Below, one piece after another: positions 8,790-17,106 of a stretch of DNA of 64,000 nt. Origin of the DNA: Bacteroidota bacterium (GTDB lineage: Bacteria > Bacteroidota > Bacteroidia > Bacteroidales > VadinHA17); assembly GCA_029547705.1 (NCBI GenBank), contig JAKPOU010000041.1, positions 310,001-374,000 on the forward strand, read 5' to 3'. Each line of letters begins with the position of its first letter. Positions within the stretch are counted from its first letter, which is position 1. The notes under the pieces are model-generated. The model was not told the DNA's origin. It saw only the letters and a program-made list of their open reading frames with translations, and ran no database searches. Both the position numbers and the translations under genes were made by a program.

Positions 8790-9380
8790 ATGAAAAACCG
8801 AGTTTTAAAAACAGGAATTACAATACTCTTTCCATGTGTGATGTTGATACTTATGCCATTCACAATATTTTCCCAGACAAGTAATTTTTATAGTTTCAAG
8901 ATTAAAACACTTGAGGGGAATGATTTTAACCTGGATTCCCTTAAGGGCAAAAAGGTGATGGTTGTAAATACAGCATCCAAATGTGGTTATACGCCGCAAT
9001 ACAAAGATTTGCAGGAGCTGTATGAACAATACAGCCGGAAGCTGGTGATCATCGGATTTCCGGCAAATAATTTCGGAAACCAGGAACCGGGCACTGCTCT
9101 TGAAATCAGGCAATTCTGTACCGATAACTATAATGTTACCTTTCCCATGATGGAAAAGATATCGGTCAGGGGTGAGGATATTCATCCCTTGTATAAATGG
9201 CTTACATCAAAGGAAGAGAACGGGGTCATGGATTCGGAAGTAAAATGGAACTTTCAGAAATACCTGATAGATGAGGAAGGAAAGCTCGTGGATGTTCTCT
9301 ATTCAAAGGAAAAACCCGGTTCCGAGAAAGTGATATCCTGGCTGAATTCGCCCGGTGAGAAAAAATCGGTCAGTCCCTGA
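8790..9380 (+). CDS. Glutathione peroxidase family protein, exported
   Basis: Thiol peroxidase that reduces hydroperoxides, probably using thioredoxin in this group. The N-terminal hydrophobic segment (about residues 7-28, ending FSQ) suggests export to the periplasm. The catalytic region is NTASKCGYTPQY with Cys (TGT codon), not selenocysteine. The other conserved parts are FPANNFGNQEPG (Gln) and VKWNFQKYLID (Trp, Asn). ATG at 8790 is chosen; GTG at 8781 is an alternative. It is the only clear oxidative-defence gene in the window and points to some oxygen tolerance. Confidence 0.9.
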   Translation: MKNRVLKTGITILFPCVMLILMPFTIFSQTSNFYSFKIKTLEGNDFNLDSLKGKKVMVVNTASKCGYTPQYKDLQELYEQYSRKLVIIGFPANNFGNQEPGTALEIRQFCTDNYNVTFPMMEKISVRGEDIHPLYKWLTSKEENGVMDSEVKWNFQKYLIDEEGKLVDVLYSKEKPGSEKVISWLNSPGEKKSVSP

Positions 9381-9434
9381 TTTTTCATATTCATTCCCGG
9401 GGAAAAATAGCAGTACATCCATCCGGGAAACATT

Positions 9435-10550
9435 TCAGTCAAATGTAATTTTCTTGAAGTGAAGGAGGCTGATTCCCTTCTTCCGGAAGGCCTTTTTCCC
9501 CGCCTTGTCTCCTTCGTGGTCACATATCCTGCTCAGGCCCAGATAAGCATAACCGCAGTATTCATTGCCGTAATCACCGGTGAATGCGATTGCTGAGATT
9601 CCGCCCTCATATAATTGCCTGGCAAGCGCAAAGTTTTTATATTTTTTCTCCTGTATTATGCCTTTGATAATCATTAACTGGGCATCAAAATATGCATTCT
9701 TTTTATTATTCACTGTTGTTTTAATCATCTCTTCCACGAGTCCATATTCCTTCATTACCAGCAGATTTCTCATATGAAGGGCTTTGTAGTAAATGTTGGA
9801 AGGATATTTTTTTGTCAGCATCCCGCTGTAGAGAAGGGCTGTCCGGAAATCATTCTCAAATCCGGCATAAATGAATGACAGTACTGAATAGGATTCCGCT
9901 TTCAGGAATATTGATAATTCAGCTGCCCGGGAGAGTTCGGTCAGTCCCCTTTTCATATCACCCGGAGGAAACAGGGAGGCCAGGGGCTTGTACACAGGAT
10001 TCATCTGCGGATATGCCTCCCTGTAATAGTTGTACAGTCCGGTAGGATAATAGAAATCAGCAAAAGCGGTGACGTGGTCAAAGGATTTCATGATATACCT
10101 GTAAGTATTTGTTGCAAGAGTTATTACCTTGAAACTAAGGTTGTTTTCATTGTAGCAAAGAAGCAGTAATCCCCTTGAACACACATTTGTAAGAAGACTC
10201 TCTGACTCATACCTGGCTGAATACTGATTTTCAGAACAGAGGTCAATACTGGTTCTGAGGTTGTTTTCAAAAGCCTGCCAGTATTCTGATGTCGGCACCA
10301 TAGGATAATCCTTCCAGTATAGTGATATCCCTTTTAACAGGTAATTAACCGGATGTCCGGGATACAGTTTTTCCACCTCCGAAAACATGGATGAGGCCCT
10401 GGCAAATTCCATGTTGTACAAATAGTCGACTCCTGTTGTTATTTTCCTGACAGCTGCGCTGTCATGAAGCATCTGGGCATATGATGATGGCATTATACTG
10501 ATCAGGATGCCCGAAATTGCTGAAAGGAAAATTCCTGTCCGTTTTCTCAT
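9435..10550 (-). CDS. Exported TPR-like hypothetical protein
   Basis: Protein of 371 residues with a signal peptide (cleavage near SSYAQ). The body is rich in paired helices with aromatic and Ala spacing (for example YLYNMEFARASSMFSEVEKLYPGH-like units and ALARQLYEGG near the end), which looks like tetratricopeptide repeats. No catalytic motif is visible. It starts 12 bases after the PFK stop on the same strand, so it should be translated from the sixA-ppk1-methyltransferase-PFK operon. The function is unknown; a scaffold or envelope role is possible. Confidence 0.7.
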   Translation of the reverse strand: MRKRTGIFLSAISGILISIMPSSYAQMLHDSAAVRKITTGVDYLYNMEFARASSMFSEVEKLYPGHPVNYLLKGISLYWKDYPMVPTSEYWQAFENNLRTSIDLCSENQYSARYESESLLTNVCSRGLLLLCYNENNLSFKVITLATNTYRYIMKSFDHVTAFADFYYPTGLYNYYREAYPQMNPVYKPLASLFPPGDMKRGLTELSRAAELSIFLKAESYSVLSFIYAGFENDFRTALLYSGMLTKKYPSNIYYKALHMRNLLVMKEYGLVEEMIKTTVNNKKNAYFDAQLMIIKGIIQEKKYKNFALARQLYEGGISAIAFTGDYGNEYCGYAYLGLSRICDHEGDKAGKKAFRKKGISLLHFKKITFD

Positions 10551-10562
10551 TGAGGAATATGT

Positions 10563-11603
10563 TTATTCTCCAAAACTTGTCCCCATATTTTTAGTCAGCT
10601 GAACAAGGGAATTGCCGGGTTCAATCAGTTTCAGTTTTCCTGCAACGTCATCAAGGGGAATAGGCACAATATCATTTTTTCTCAGCGCCACCATTTTTCC
10701 AAAATCCCTGCGTGCTATCATGTCGGCCGCTTCCGTTCCATACCTGGTGGCAAGCACGCGGTCATAGTGGGAAGGGTTGCCGCCGCGCTGAACATAGCCC
10801 AGAACAGTTTCCCTCGTTTCAAGTCCGGTAAGTTCAGTGATCCTTCTGCTAAGGTACTGTGCAGCGGAAATGCCTTTTTCGGGATTTTTGACTCCTTCTG
10901 CCATAACCACTATTGAATACGCTTTGTTGTTTTCTGCTCTCTGAAGCAGGTATTCGGCAATTCTGTTTTCCTGGTATGGAATTTCCGGTATAAGGATCAC
11001 ATCGCCACCGCCGGCAATTCCTGAATAAAGAGCTATCCAGCCGGCATGATGGCCCATGACTTCAATGATCATTATCCTTTTGTGTGAATTGGCAGTCGAG
11101 TGGAGCCTGTCGATGGCTTCAGTAGCTATGTGGACAGCAGAATCGAATCCGAAAGTGATATCCGTGCCCCATACATCATTGTCAATGGTTTTGGGAATGC
11201 CCACGACGTTCAGACCTTCCCGTGCAAGGAGACTGGCTGTTTTCTGTGTTCCGTTCCCGCCAATGCAGACCAGGCAATCAAGACCCATCTGTTCATAATG
11301 TTCCTTTATCAGAGCCGGTTTTTTTAATTCCTTGTTGTTTTTATCGGCAGGCTTAAAGGGTTTTTCTCTGGAAGTGCCAAGAATGGTTCCTCCCAGGGTC
11401 AGTATTCCCGACAGGTCCTTTTCTGACAGTTCAGTATATTCCTTGGTTATCATTCCGGAAAAACCGTCGCTGATACCGTATAGTTTCATACCGTATTTGA
11501 AAATTGCGGTTTTTCCGACTCCGCGTATTGCGGCATTGATGCCGGGACAATCACCTCCGGCAGTCAGGATTCCGATCCTCATGCCATTGCTTTTTCTGCT
11601 CAT
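10563..11603 (-). CDS. 6-phosphofructokinase family protein
   Basis: Phosphorylates fructose-6-phosphate at C1 in glycolysis. The fold is clear: ILTAGGDCPGINAAIRG at the N-terminus, then GGNGTQKTA, the active-site GIPKTIDNDVWGTD, EVMGHHAGWIAL, and VLGYVQRGGNPS. Compared with ATP-dependent PfkA, the GGDGS loop is GGNGT (Asp to Asn), and Lys replaces Gly in P-K-TIDND, a change shared with PPi-dependent enzymes. The phosphoryl donor (ATP or PPi) therefore cannot be assigned from sequence. At 346 residues it is slightly longer than E. coli PfkA. It follows the methyltransferase gene by 53 bases and precedes the repeat-protein gene by 12. Confidence 0.9.
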   Translation of the reverse strand: MSRKSNGMRIGILTAGGDCPGINAAIRGVGKTAIFKYGMKLYGISDGFSGMITKEYTELSEKDLSGILTLGGTILGTSREKPFKPADKNNKELKKPALIKEHYEQMGLDCLVCIGGNGTQKTASLLAREGLNVVGIPKTIDNDVWGTDITFGFDSAVHIATEAIDRLHSTANSHKRIMIIEVMGHHAGWIALYSGIAGGGDVILIPEIPYQENRIAEYLLQRAENNKAYSIVVMAEGVKNPEKGISAAQYLSRRITELTGLETRETVLGYVQRGGNPSHYDRVLATRYGTEAADMIARRDFGKMVALRKNDIVPIPLDDVAGKLKLIEPGNSLVQLTKNMGTSFGE

Positions 11604-11656
11604 ATTGATAATAAATTAACCGACAAAACTAATTTTTTACTCTCAAACAGGTTTTA

Positions 11657-12181
11657 TCAGAATAAAAAAGGAATGAACATTTTTGTTTCTTTCATATATT
11701 CTGAATACTGATCCCCGAATCTGGATATCATTTCTTTTTCCTCAATTATAGCCGTTAAATAAAGTGAAAGGGCATTTGTAAGCCCGAGAATGATCTGAGG
11801 GATCCCGGGAAGCGTGAACATTATCCCTGTTCCGATCAGAAGCAGCGAACAATAAAGGGGATGCCTCACATACTTGTAAACACCAGACCTGACCAGCATT
11901 GTGGTGTTTTCAAAACTATCCTCCGACCTGCCTTTATTTTTAAGAGTCAGAAACCCTGCAATTCCGGGGTAAGCACTGGCGATCAGCAAAATCCATGATA
12001 ATATCTGATGCCAGCTGAAGACATTGCGGAACCATATTTTATAATTTAAGAGGAAAAGAACAAAAATACTCAGGAAAGAAAAGAACCTGGGAATACCGTG
12101 GTATCTCCTGTCCCTTACCGAATAAGTCCAGGAAAAAAATGCTATCACAAAGATTCCGGCAATGAGGATTATCAGGTTCAT
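11657..12181 (-). CDS. Isoprenylcysteine carboxyl methyltransferase-like membrane protein
   Basis: Integral membrane methyltransferase-like protein of 174 residues with about five membrane helices. The signature is GVYKYVRHPLYCSLLLIGTG, followed near the C-terminus by EEKEMISRFGDQYSEY, the pattern of the ICMT/PEMT-type family that binds S-adenosylmethionine. Bacterial members methylate varied small or lipid substrates, and this one cannot be specified. It starts 15 bases after ppk1. Confidence 0.82.
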   Translation of the reverse strand: MNLIILIAGIFVIAFFSWTYSVRDRRYHGIPRFFSFLSIFVLFLLNYKIWFRNVFSWHQILSWILLIASAYPGIAGFLTLKNKGRSEDSFENTTMLVRSGVYKYVRHPLYCSLLLIGTGIMFTLPGIPQIILGLTNALSLYLTAIIEEKEMISRFGDQYSEYMKETKMFIPFLF

Positions 12182-12196
12182 TTTATCCTTCTCCCG

Positions 12197-14245
12197 CTAT
12201 TTTGAATGGATTTCCTTAAGATAATTGTATATCTCGAGCTGGGACCGGAAGGCTTTCTTTCCTGTCTTTACAAATTTATTTGTAAATCCGTGGTCAATGA
12301 TTCTGGCTTTCACATTATCATTCCACTGGATCTGGAAAAGCTTCTTGAGTTCATTTACCAGGTTTTTATCAAAAACCGGACAGGTCACTTCAAAGCGGCG
12401 GTCAATATTCCGCGGCATCAGATCAGCTGAGCTTATATAGCATTCTTCCTTACCGTTATTATGGAATATCATAAATCTGCTGTGCTCCAGAAATCTGTCA
12501 ACAATACCCCTGGCCCTGACATTTTCACTTAAATCTTTCATTCCCGGCACCAGTGATATCATGCCCCGTACAATCAGTTTAATGCTTACTCCTGCGGCAC
12601 TTGCCTCATATAGATAATTAATTATCTCATTATCAGTAAGATTGTTCAATTTGAGATGGATATAGGCTTTCCTGCCGGCCCTCGCATTTTTTATCTCATT
12701 TTCAATCAGCAGGATTATTTTATTGCGGAGTGAGAAAGGCGACAGGACCAGATGATAGTAATTATCTTTCTTATAGTTGATGTTCAGGAAGTTGAATGCC
12801 TTGAACACTTCATTTGTGATTTTGAGATTTGAAGTGAGTAAGAGATGGTCACAGTAAATCCTGGCTGTATCCTCATTAAAATTACCTGTGCCTACCGCGG
12901 CATAACGTTTCACGACATCATCCCTGATTCTTGTGATCAGCAGCAGTTTTGCATGGACTTTAAGCCCGGGTATGCCATAGATCACTTTAACACCTTCATC
13001 CATTAGTTTTTTCCCCCAGAGGATATTTGCTTCCTCATCAAAGCGTGCCTGAAGCTCAACGACTGTGGTCACTTTCTTGCCATTTCTCACTGCATTCAGC
13101 AAAGCATTGATAACATTGGAGTTCCTGGCAAGCCGGTAGAGGGTTATATGTATTGAGGTAACATATGGATCAATGGATGCTTCCCTCAGCAGATCAATCA
13201 GGTAGCTGAACGGGTGATATGGAAAATACAGCATGATATCCTTTTTTTTCATTGCTGAAAGGATACTTTTACCCTGCGGAATATCTCGGTGCTGAACGGG
13301 AGCAAGGGCTTCGTTGTAGAATTTCTTTTTCCCGAGATTGGGGAAATTCATGAAATCCTTGAAATTATTATAGCGGTCCCCTGGTATTACAGCATCATCA
13401 GGACCCAGTTTGAGCTTTTTAATAAGGATTTTCAGAAGATCTTCCGGAATATTCCTGTCGTGAATAAACCGGACGGGTGTTCCCCATTTTCTCTGATGAA
13501 GGCTTCTGGAAACCTTCTCAATATAACTCTCCGATATATCGTCAGCTATCTCCAGCTCCGAATCCTTGGTCAGCTTAATTGTGTAAGCGGAGAATTCATC
13601 AAAATCGAAAATAAAGAATATATCCTTCAGACCGAATCTGATAATGTCATCCAGGTAAATAACATACTTATCTTCGCCATTTTCCGGCAGGACGATGAAT
13701 CTCGGAAGCACGTCCGTCGGTATTTCGAGAAGGGCAAATCTTTTTTTGGCAGTTTTTGTATTGCAAAGCTGAATGGCCAGATAAATTGCATCGTCGGTCA
13801 GGTTGGGCAGCTTGTAATCATTTTCAATAAGAAAGGGCATCAGTCTTGCCCTGACTTCTGTAAGAAAATAATTCCTTACGAATTCCGACTGTTCCTGGTT
13901 TAGTTCTTTCTCGTTGACTATATGAACATTGTGTCTGGCAAGTTCTTCTATAAGAGACGTATAGATTTTTTCAAACCGGCTGTTTTGCTCAAGAACAATT
14001 TCCTGAATCTTTTTAAGGGTTGCTTTCGGATTGTATCCGAGAATCTCCTTTGATTTTGCTCCCAGTCCTGACAACTTTTTGAGTGTCGCAACCCTTACCC
14101 TGAAATATTCATCCAGATTGTTGGAATATATGCCAAGGAATTTAAATCTTTCAAGGAGGGGTGTGCTGCTGTTCTCTGCTTCCTGCAGGACACGTTCATT
14201 GAATGACAGCCAGCTTATTTCCTTAGGGATGTAGGTTTTGCTCAT
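12197..14245 (-). CDS. ppk1: Polyphosphate kinase 1
   Basis: Makes inorganic polyphosphate from ATP, reversibly, through a phosphohistidine intermediate. The N-terminal domain begins YIPKEISWLSFNERVLQEA, then NNLDEYFRVRVA. The C-terminal phospholipase-D-like domains contain VHAKLLLITR (autophosphorylated His) and a second HSRFMIFHNN (His). Length of 682 residues matches the family. The start overlaps the sixA stop as ATGA (14242-14245), so the two are translationally coupled. The operon continues into a membrane methyltransferase and PFK. Confidence 0.95.
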   Translation of the reverse strand: MSKTYIPKEISWLSFNERVLQEAENSSTPLLERFKFLGIYSNNLDEYFRVRVATLKKLSGLGAKSKEILGYNPKATLKKIQEIVLEQNSRFEKIYTSLIEELARHNVHIVNEKELNQEQSEFVRNYFLTEVRARLMPFLIENDYKLPNLTDDAIYLAIQLCNTKTAKKRFALLEIPTDVLPRFIVLPENGEDKYVIYLDDIIRFGLKDIFFIFDFDEFSAYTIKLTKDSELEIADDISESYIEKVSRSLHQRKWGTPVRFIHDRNIPEDLLKILIKKLKLGPDDAVIPGDRYNNFKDFMNFPNLGKKKFYNEALAPVQHRDIPQGKSILSAMKKKDIMLYFPYHPFSYLIDLLREASIDPYVTSIHITLYRLARNSNVINALLNAVRNGKKVTTVVELQARFDEEANILWGKKLMDEGVKVIYGIPGLKVHAKLLLITRIRDDVVKRYAAVGTGNFNEDTARIYCDHLLLTSNLKITNEVFKAFNFLNINYKKDNYYHLVLSPFSLRNKIILLIENEIKNARAGRKAYIHLKLNNLTDNEIINYLYEASAAGVSIKLIVRGMISLVPGMKDLSENVRARGIVDRFLEHSRFMIFHNNGKEECYISSADLMPRNIDRRFEVTCPVFDKNLVNELKKLFQIQWNDNVKARIIDHGFTNKFVKTGKKAFRSQLEIYNYLKEIHSK

Positions 14246-14739
14246 ACTGTTTTAACAGGTTTCAGAAAATATTCCTGTCTGCCTGAGGCAACTTTCACCT
14301 CTGACCAGGATTTAACGGGAAATGAAATGCAGACAACACTGGTTTTCGTCAGGAATTCACAGCCGGCGCGGCTTAGCCTGTCAGCTATTTCAGTAAAAGA
14401 GGGGTTGTGTCCGAACAGTGTAATACTGTCTGTTTCTTCGGGAAGCGTTTTCAGAAAATCCAGGAAATGTCTCAGGTCAGTTTTAAAATAGAGATTACTG
14501 TCGATTTTTATGTCTTCCGGTCTGACCCCGGCTTCCCCTGCAAATATGAGGGCTGTTTCAAATGCCCTGAAGGCCGGACTGGTAATGAACAGGCCGGGGG
14601 CCTTCTCTTTTTCCATGAACCGCCGGGCCATTCCGTGTGATACCATTTTACCCCTGAGGGTGAGGGATCTTTCAAAATCTGTTATACCGGCAGCCTGTTC
14701 CTCTGCTTTGGCATGACGGATAAAAATCAGCTTCTTCAT
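14242..14739 (-). CDS. sixA: Phosphohistidine phosphatase SixA-like
   Basis: Histidine-phosphatase-superfamily protein of 165 residues. The catalytic motif is LIFIRHAKAE (RHG-type, here RHA) at the N-terminus, with SPAFRAFETA and the second His in LFGHNPSFTEIA. SixA in E. coli removes phosphate from phosphohistidine in signalling or PTS proteins. Here it is the first gene of a minus-strand operon and its stop overlaps the ppk1 start by four bases. Because PPK1 works through phosphohistidine, a functional tie is possible but unproven. Confidence 0.88.
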   Translation of the reverse strand: MKKLIFIRHAKAEEQAAGITDFERSLTLRGKMVSHGMARRFMEKEKAPGLFITSPAFRAFETALIFAGEAGVRPEDIKIDSNLYFKTDLRHFLDFLKTLPEETDSITLFGHNPSFTEIADRLSRAGCEFLTKTSVVCISFPVKSWSEVKVASGRQEYFLKPVKTV

Positions 14740-14922
14740 CAGTTCTCAGTATGTAGACATGCATTGATAATTCATACAAATGTAGTTCATTATGTGTTGA
14801 TTTCAACTGAAGTCACTGAAAAAAATGATTTAGGCGGATGAAATCCCTGTACGGAAGGATCTGATGACAGGCTTTTGTCCCCTTTACGGGCTGTTCAGAA
14901 TCAATACGTGCAAAAGGACTGA

Positions 14923-16428
14923 TCAGGCGAATTCAAACCAGTGAGAATATCCGGAGCTCTCCTTTTCACGGAAGTTCCGGTGGCAGAATTCATTTGTGTG
15001 GCTGTTGTACACATAATCCTTTTCCCATTCGGAAGCATTAATCATTGTTTCCTCAATGGCCTGTATTATAAAACTGAGCTCCTCATCCGTCATTGTCGGA
15101 TGAAGTGACAATCTGATCCATCCCGGCTTAAGAGACAGGTCTCCCGCTTCAATCCTCTCGGTAATTTCTTTTGAAAGGCTGAAGTTGACATCCAGGAGAA
15201 AATGTCCGTAAGTACCTGCACAGGAGCATCCGCCCCTGACCTGTATTCCGTAGCGGTCATTCAGAATCTTGGTGAACAGATTGTGGTGTATGCCGTCGGC
15301 ATAGAATGAAAAAACCCCCAGTCTGTCGGTTATGTTGTCTGCAAGTATATGTATTCCCTTTATTTCCCTTAATCTGCGAAAAGTTTCCTTTATCAGTTCC
15401 TGCTCCCGGTTATGGATGTTCTTTATCCCCATTCGTTCCTTGAGTCTTATTGCCATTGCAGTTTTCATAGCCTGGATGAATCCCGGTGTGCCCCCATCTT
15501 CCTTGACTTCAATATCACTGATATAGCTGTAGCCGCCCCATCTGTTTGTCCATTTAACCGTACCGCCACCGGGAGTGTCGGGTATCTGGTTTTTGTAGAG
15601 CTTTTTATTGAACACAAGAACTCCTGCACTGCCTGGCCCGCCAAGAAACTTATGCGGTGAGAAGAAAACAGCATCAAGTTCCTGCATTTTATCTTCCGGA
15701 TGCATGTTTATTTCAACATAGGGGGCTGATGCGGCGAAGTCAACAAAGCAGTATCCCCCGTGTTCATGCATTATCCTTGCAAGTTCCCGGTACGGGGGAA
15801 AATATCCTGTTACATTTGAACAACCTGAGAATGATCCTATCAGAAGAGGACGGTCAAGGTATTTGATTATTTCCTTTTTAAGCGCTTCAGGATTTACTTT
15901 AAGATCCGGACCGGGCTGAAGTACAACCACATCGGCAAGTGTTTCAAACCATGATGTGTGATTTGAATGATGTTCCGTATGTGTGAGAAATACCACAGGC
16001 CGGTTCCGGGACGGGACATCCTTGCATGACTGGTATTTTCCGGATGTGAAGGCACAATATTTCATTGCCTGTTCGGGGACCTTCAGTCCGAGTATTCTTT
16101 GAAGCTTGGCTATTGCTGAGGTCATTCCCGTGCCAGTAAACAGGATAACATCATCTTCTCCGGCTCCTACATGCTGTTTTACAATTTTCTGGGCATAGTG
16201 ATAGGCCGTAGTCATGGCAATACCGGTTGCGGATGATTCCGAATGGGTGTTCCCTACAAGAGGACCCACATCATTCATGATCCTTTTCTCTATGGGATCG
16301 TACAACCTGCCGCTTGCGATCCAGTCGGCATATACAAGCTTCTTTAACCCGTAAGGAGTTTCAATTTCCTTGTCAATACCCGTAATATGCCTGCGGAACT
16401 GCAGGAAATATTTTTCCAGATCTGTCAT
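14923..16428 (-). CDS. Class V aminotransferase / cysteine desulfurase-like protein
   Basis: PLP-dependent enzyme of 501 residues, fold-type I. The PLP Lys is in FFSPHKFLGGPGSAG, with VDFAASAPYVEIN upstream. Late in the chain RGGCSCAGTYGH carries Cys residues near the position of the desulfurase active-site loop. It is about 90 residues longer than SufS or IscS and has no SUF genes beside it, so a role in general Fe-S assembly is doubtful. It may act on another thiol or amino acid. It stands alone, with about 180 to 200 bases of non-coding DNA on each side. The family is secure, the substrate is not. Confidence 0.85.
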   Translation of the reverse strand: MTDLEKYFLQFRRHITGIDKEIETPYGLKKLVYADWIASGRLYDPIEKRIMNDVGPLVGNTHSESSATGIAMTTAYHYAQKIVKQHVGAGEDDVILFTGTGMTSAIAKLQRILGLKVPEQAMKYCAFTSGKYQSCKDVPSRNRPVVFLTHTEHHSNHTSWFETLADVVVLQPGPDLKVNPEALKKEIIKYLDRPLLIGSFSGCSNVTGYFPPYRELARIMHEHGGYCFVDFAASAPYVEINMHPEDKMQELDAVFFSPHKFLGGPGSAGVLVFNKKLYKNQIPDTPGGGTVKWTNRWGGYSYISDIEVKEDGGTPGFIQAMKTAMAIRLKERMGIKNIHNREQELIKETFRRLREIKGIHILADNITDRLGVFSFYADGIHHNLFTKILNDRYGIQVRGGCSCAGTYGHFLLDVNFSLSKEITERIEAGDLSLKPGWIRLSLHPTMTDEELSFIIQAIEETMINASEWEKDYVYNSHTNEFCHRNFREKESSGYSHWFEFA

Positions 16429-16626
16429 AAAAATCCCCTTAAATAGTTTATGTAAAAATAATTATTAATCCCTCATTATCAATATTTATACTTGTGTAAG
16501 AGATTGTTTCTGAAAAAAACTGCCCCGGAGTTGCAAATATATGATGAAGGGTAAGGTACTCATATTCAAAATTTGTTTATTTTGAGATAGCAGATTTTTA
16601 TCATAATTCAAATTAAATTTCAGGCT

Positions 16627-17007
16627 ATGAAACAACTCATTTCCTTAATTTTGCTGACATTACTCAGCTTTTCGGCAATCAATGCACAGACTTCGAAAGT
16701 AAGCAAGGACCCTGCAGGAGAATGGAAATATGAAGCTCCGTATGCTCCTTCAGAATATTCCGCCGGAGTGATAAAGATTTCATTTGCAGATAAAAAATAT
16801 TCTGCAGTAATTACTTTACCCTGGAGTGACTATAAAATAAACGGAGAGAATGTAAAATATGAAAATGACTCCCTGACTTTTTCTGTTTACATCGAGGGGG
16901 AGTCAATTTCCATTGTGATGAAGATGGATGATGCATCAAAGATGACAGGCAAAGCATTATATTCAATGGGAGAAATTCCGCTGACGGCAAAAAGGGTAGA
17001 GAAATAG
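16627..17007 (+). CDS. Small exported hypothetical protein
   Basis: Protein of 126 residues with a clear signal peptide (LISLILLTLLSFSAINAQ, cleavage near AQ). The mature part is beta-rich (GEWKYEAPYAPSEYSAG at its start, then alternating polar and aromatic strands) and could be a small lipocalin- or jelly-roll-like domain, but I recognise no family. It is transcribed toward the SSS transporter gene with about 100 bases between them. Confidence 0.7.
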   Translation: MKQLISLILLTLLSFSAINAQTSKVSKDPAGEWKYEAPYAPSEYSAGVIKISFADKKYSAVITLPWSDYKINGENVKYENDSLTFSVYIEGESISIVMKMDDASKMTGKALYSMGEIPLTAKRVEK

Positions 17008-17106
17008 GACCGCTTTCTGATATTTGCCGTTTCCGGCATCATCAGAACAGTGCGGAACTGATTTTAATGCTGACTGATACCCTGTCAGGATCAATAAACA
17101 TTATCG

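Noticed and set aside
8790-9380. Selenocysteine in the glutathione peroxidase
   Set aside because: The active-site codon is TGT for Cys, and no in-frame TGA is present there.
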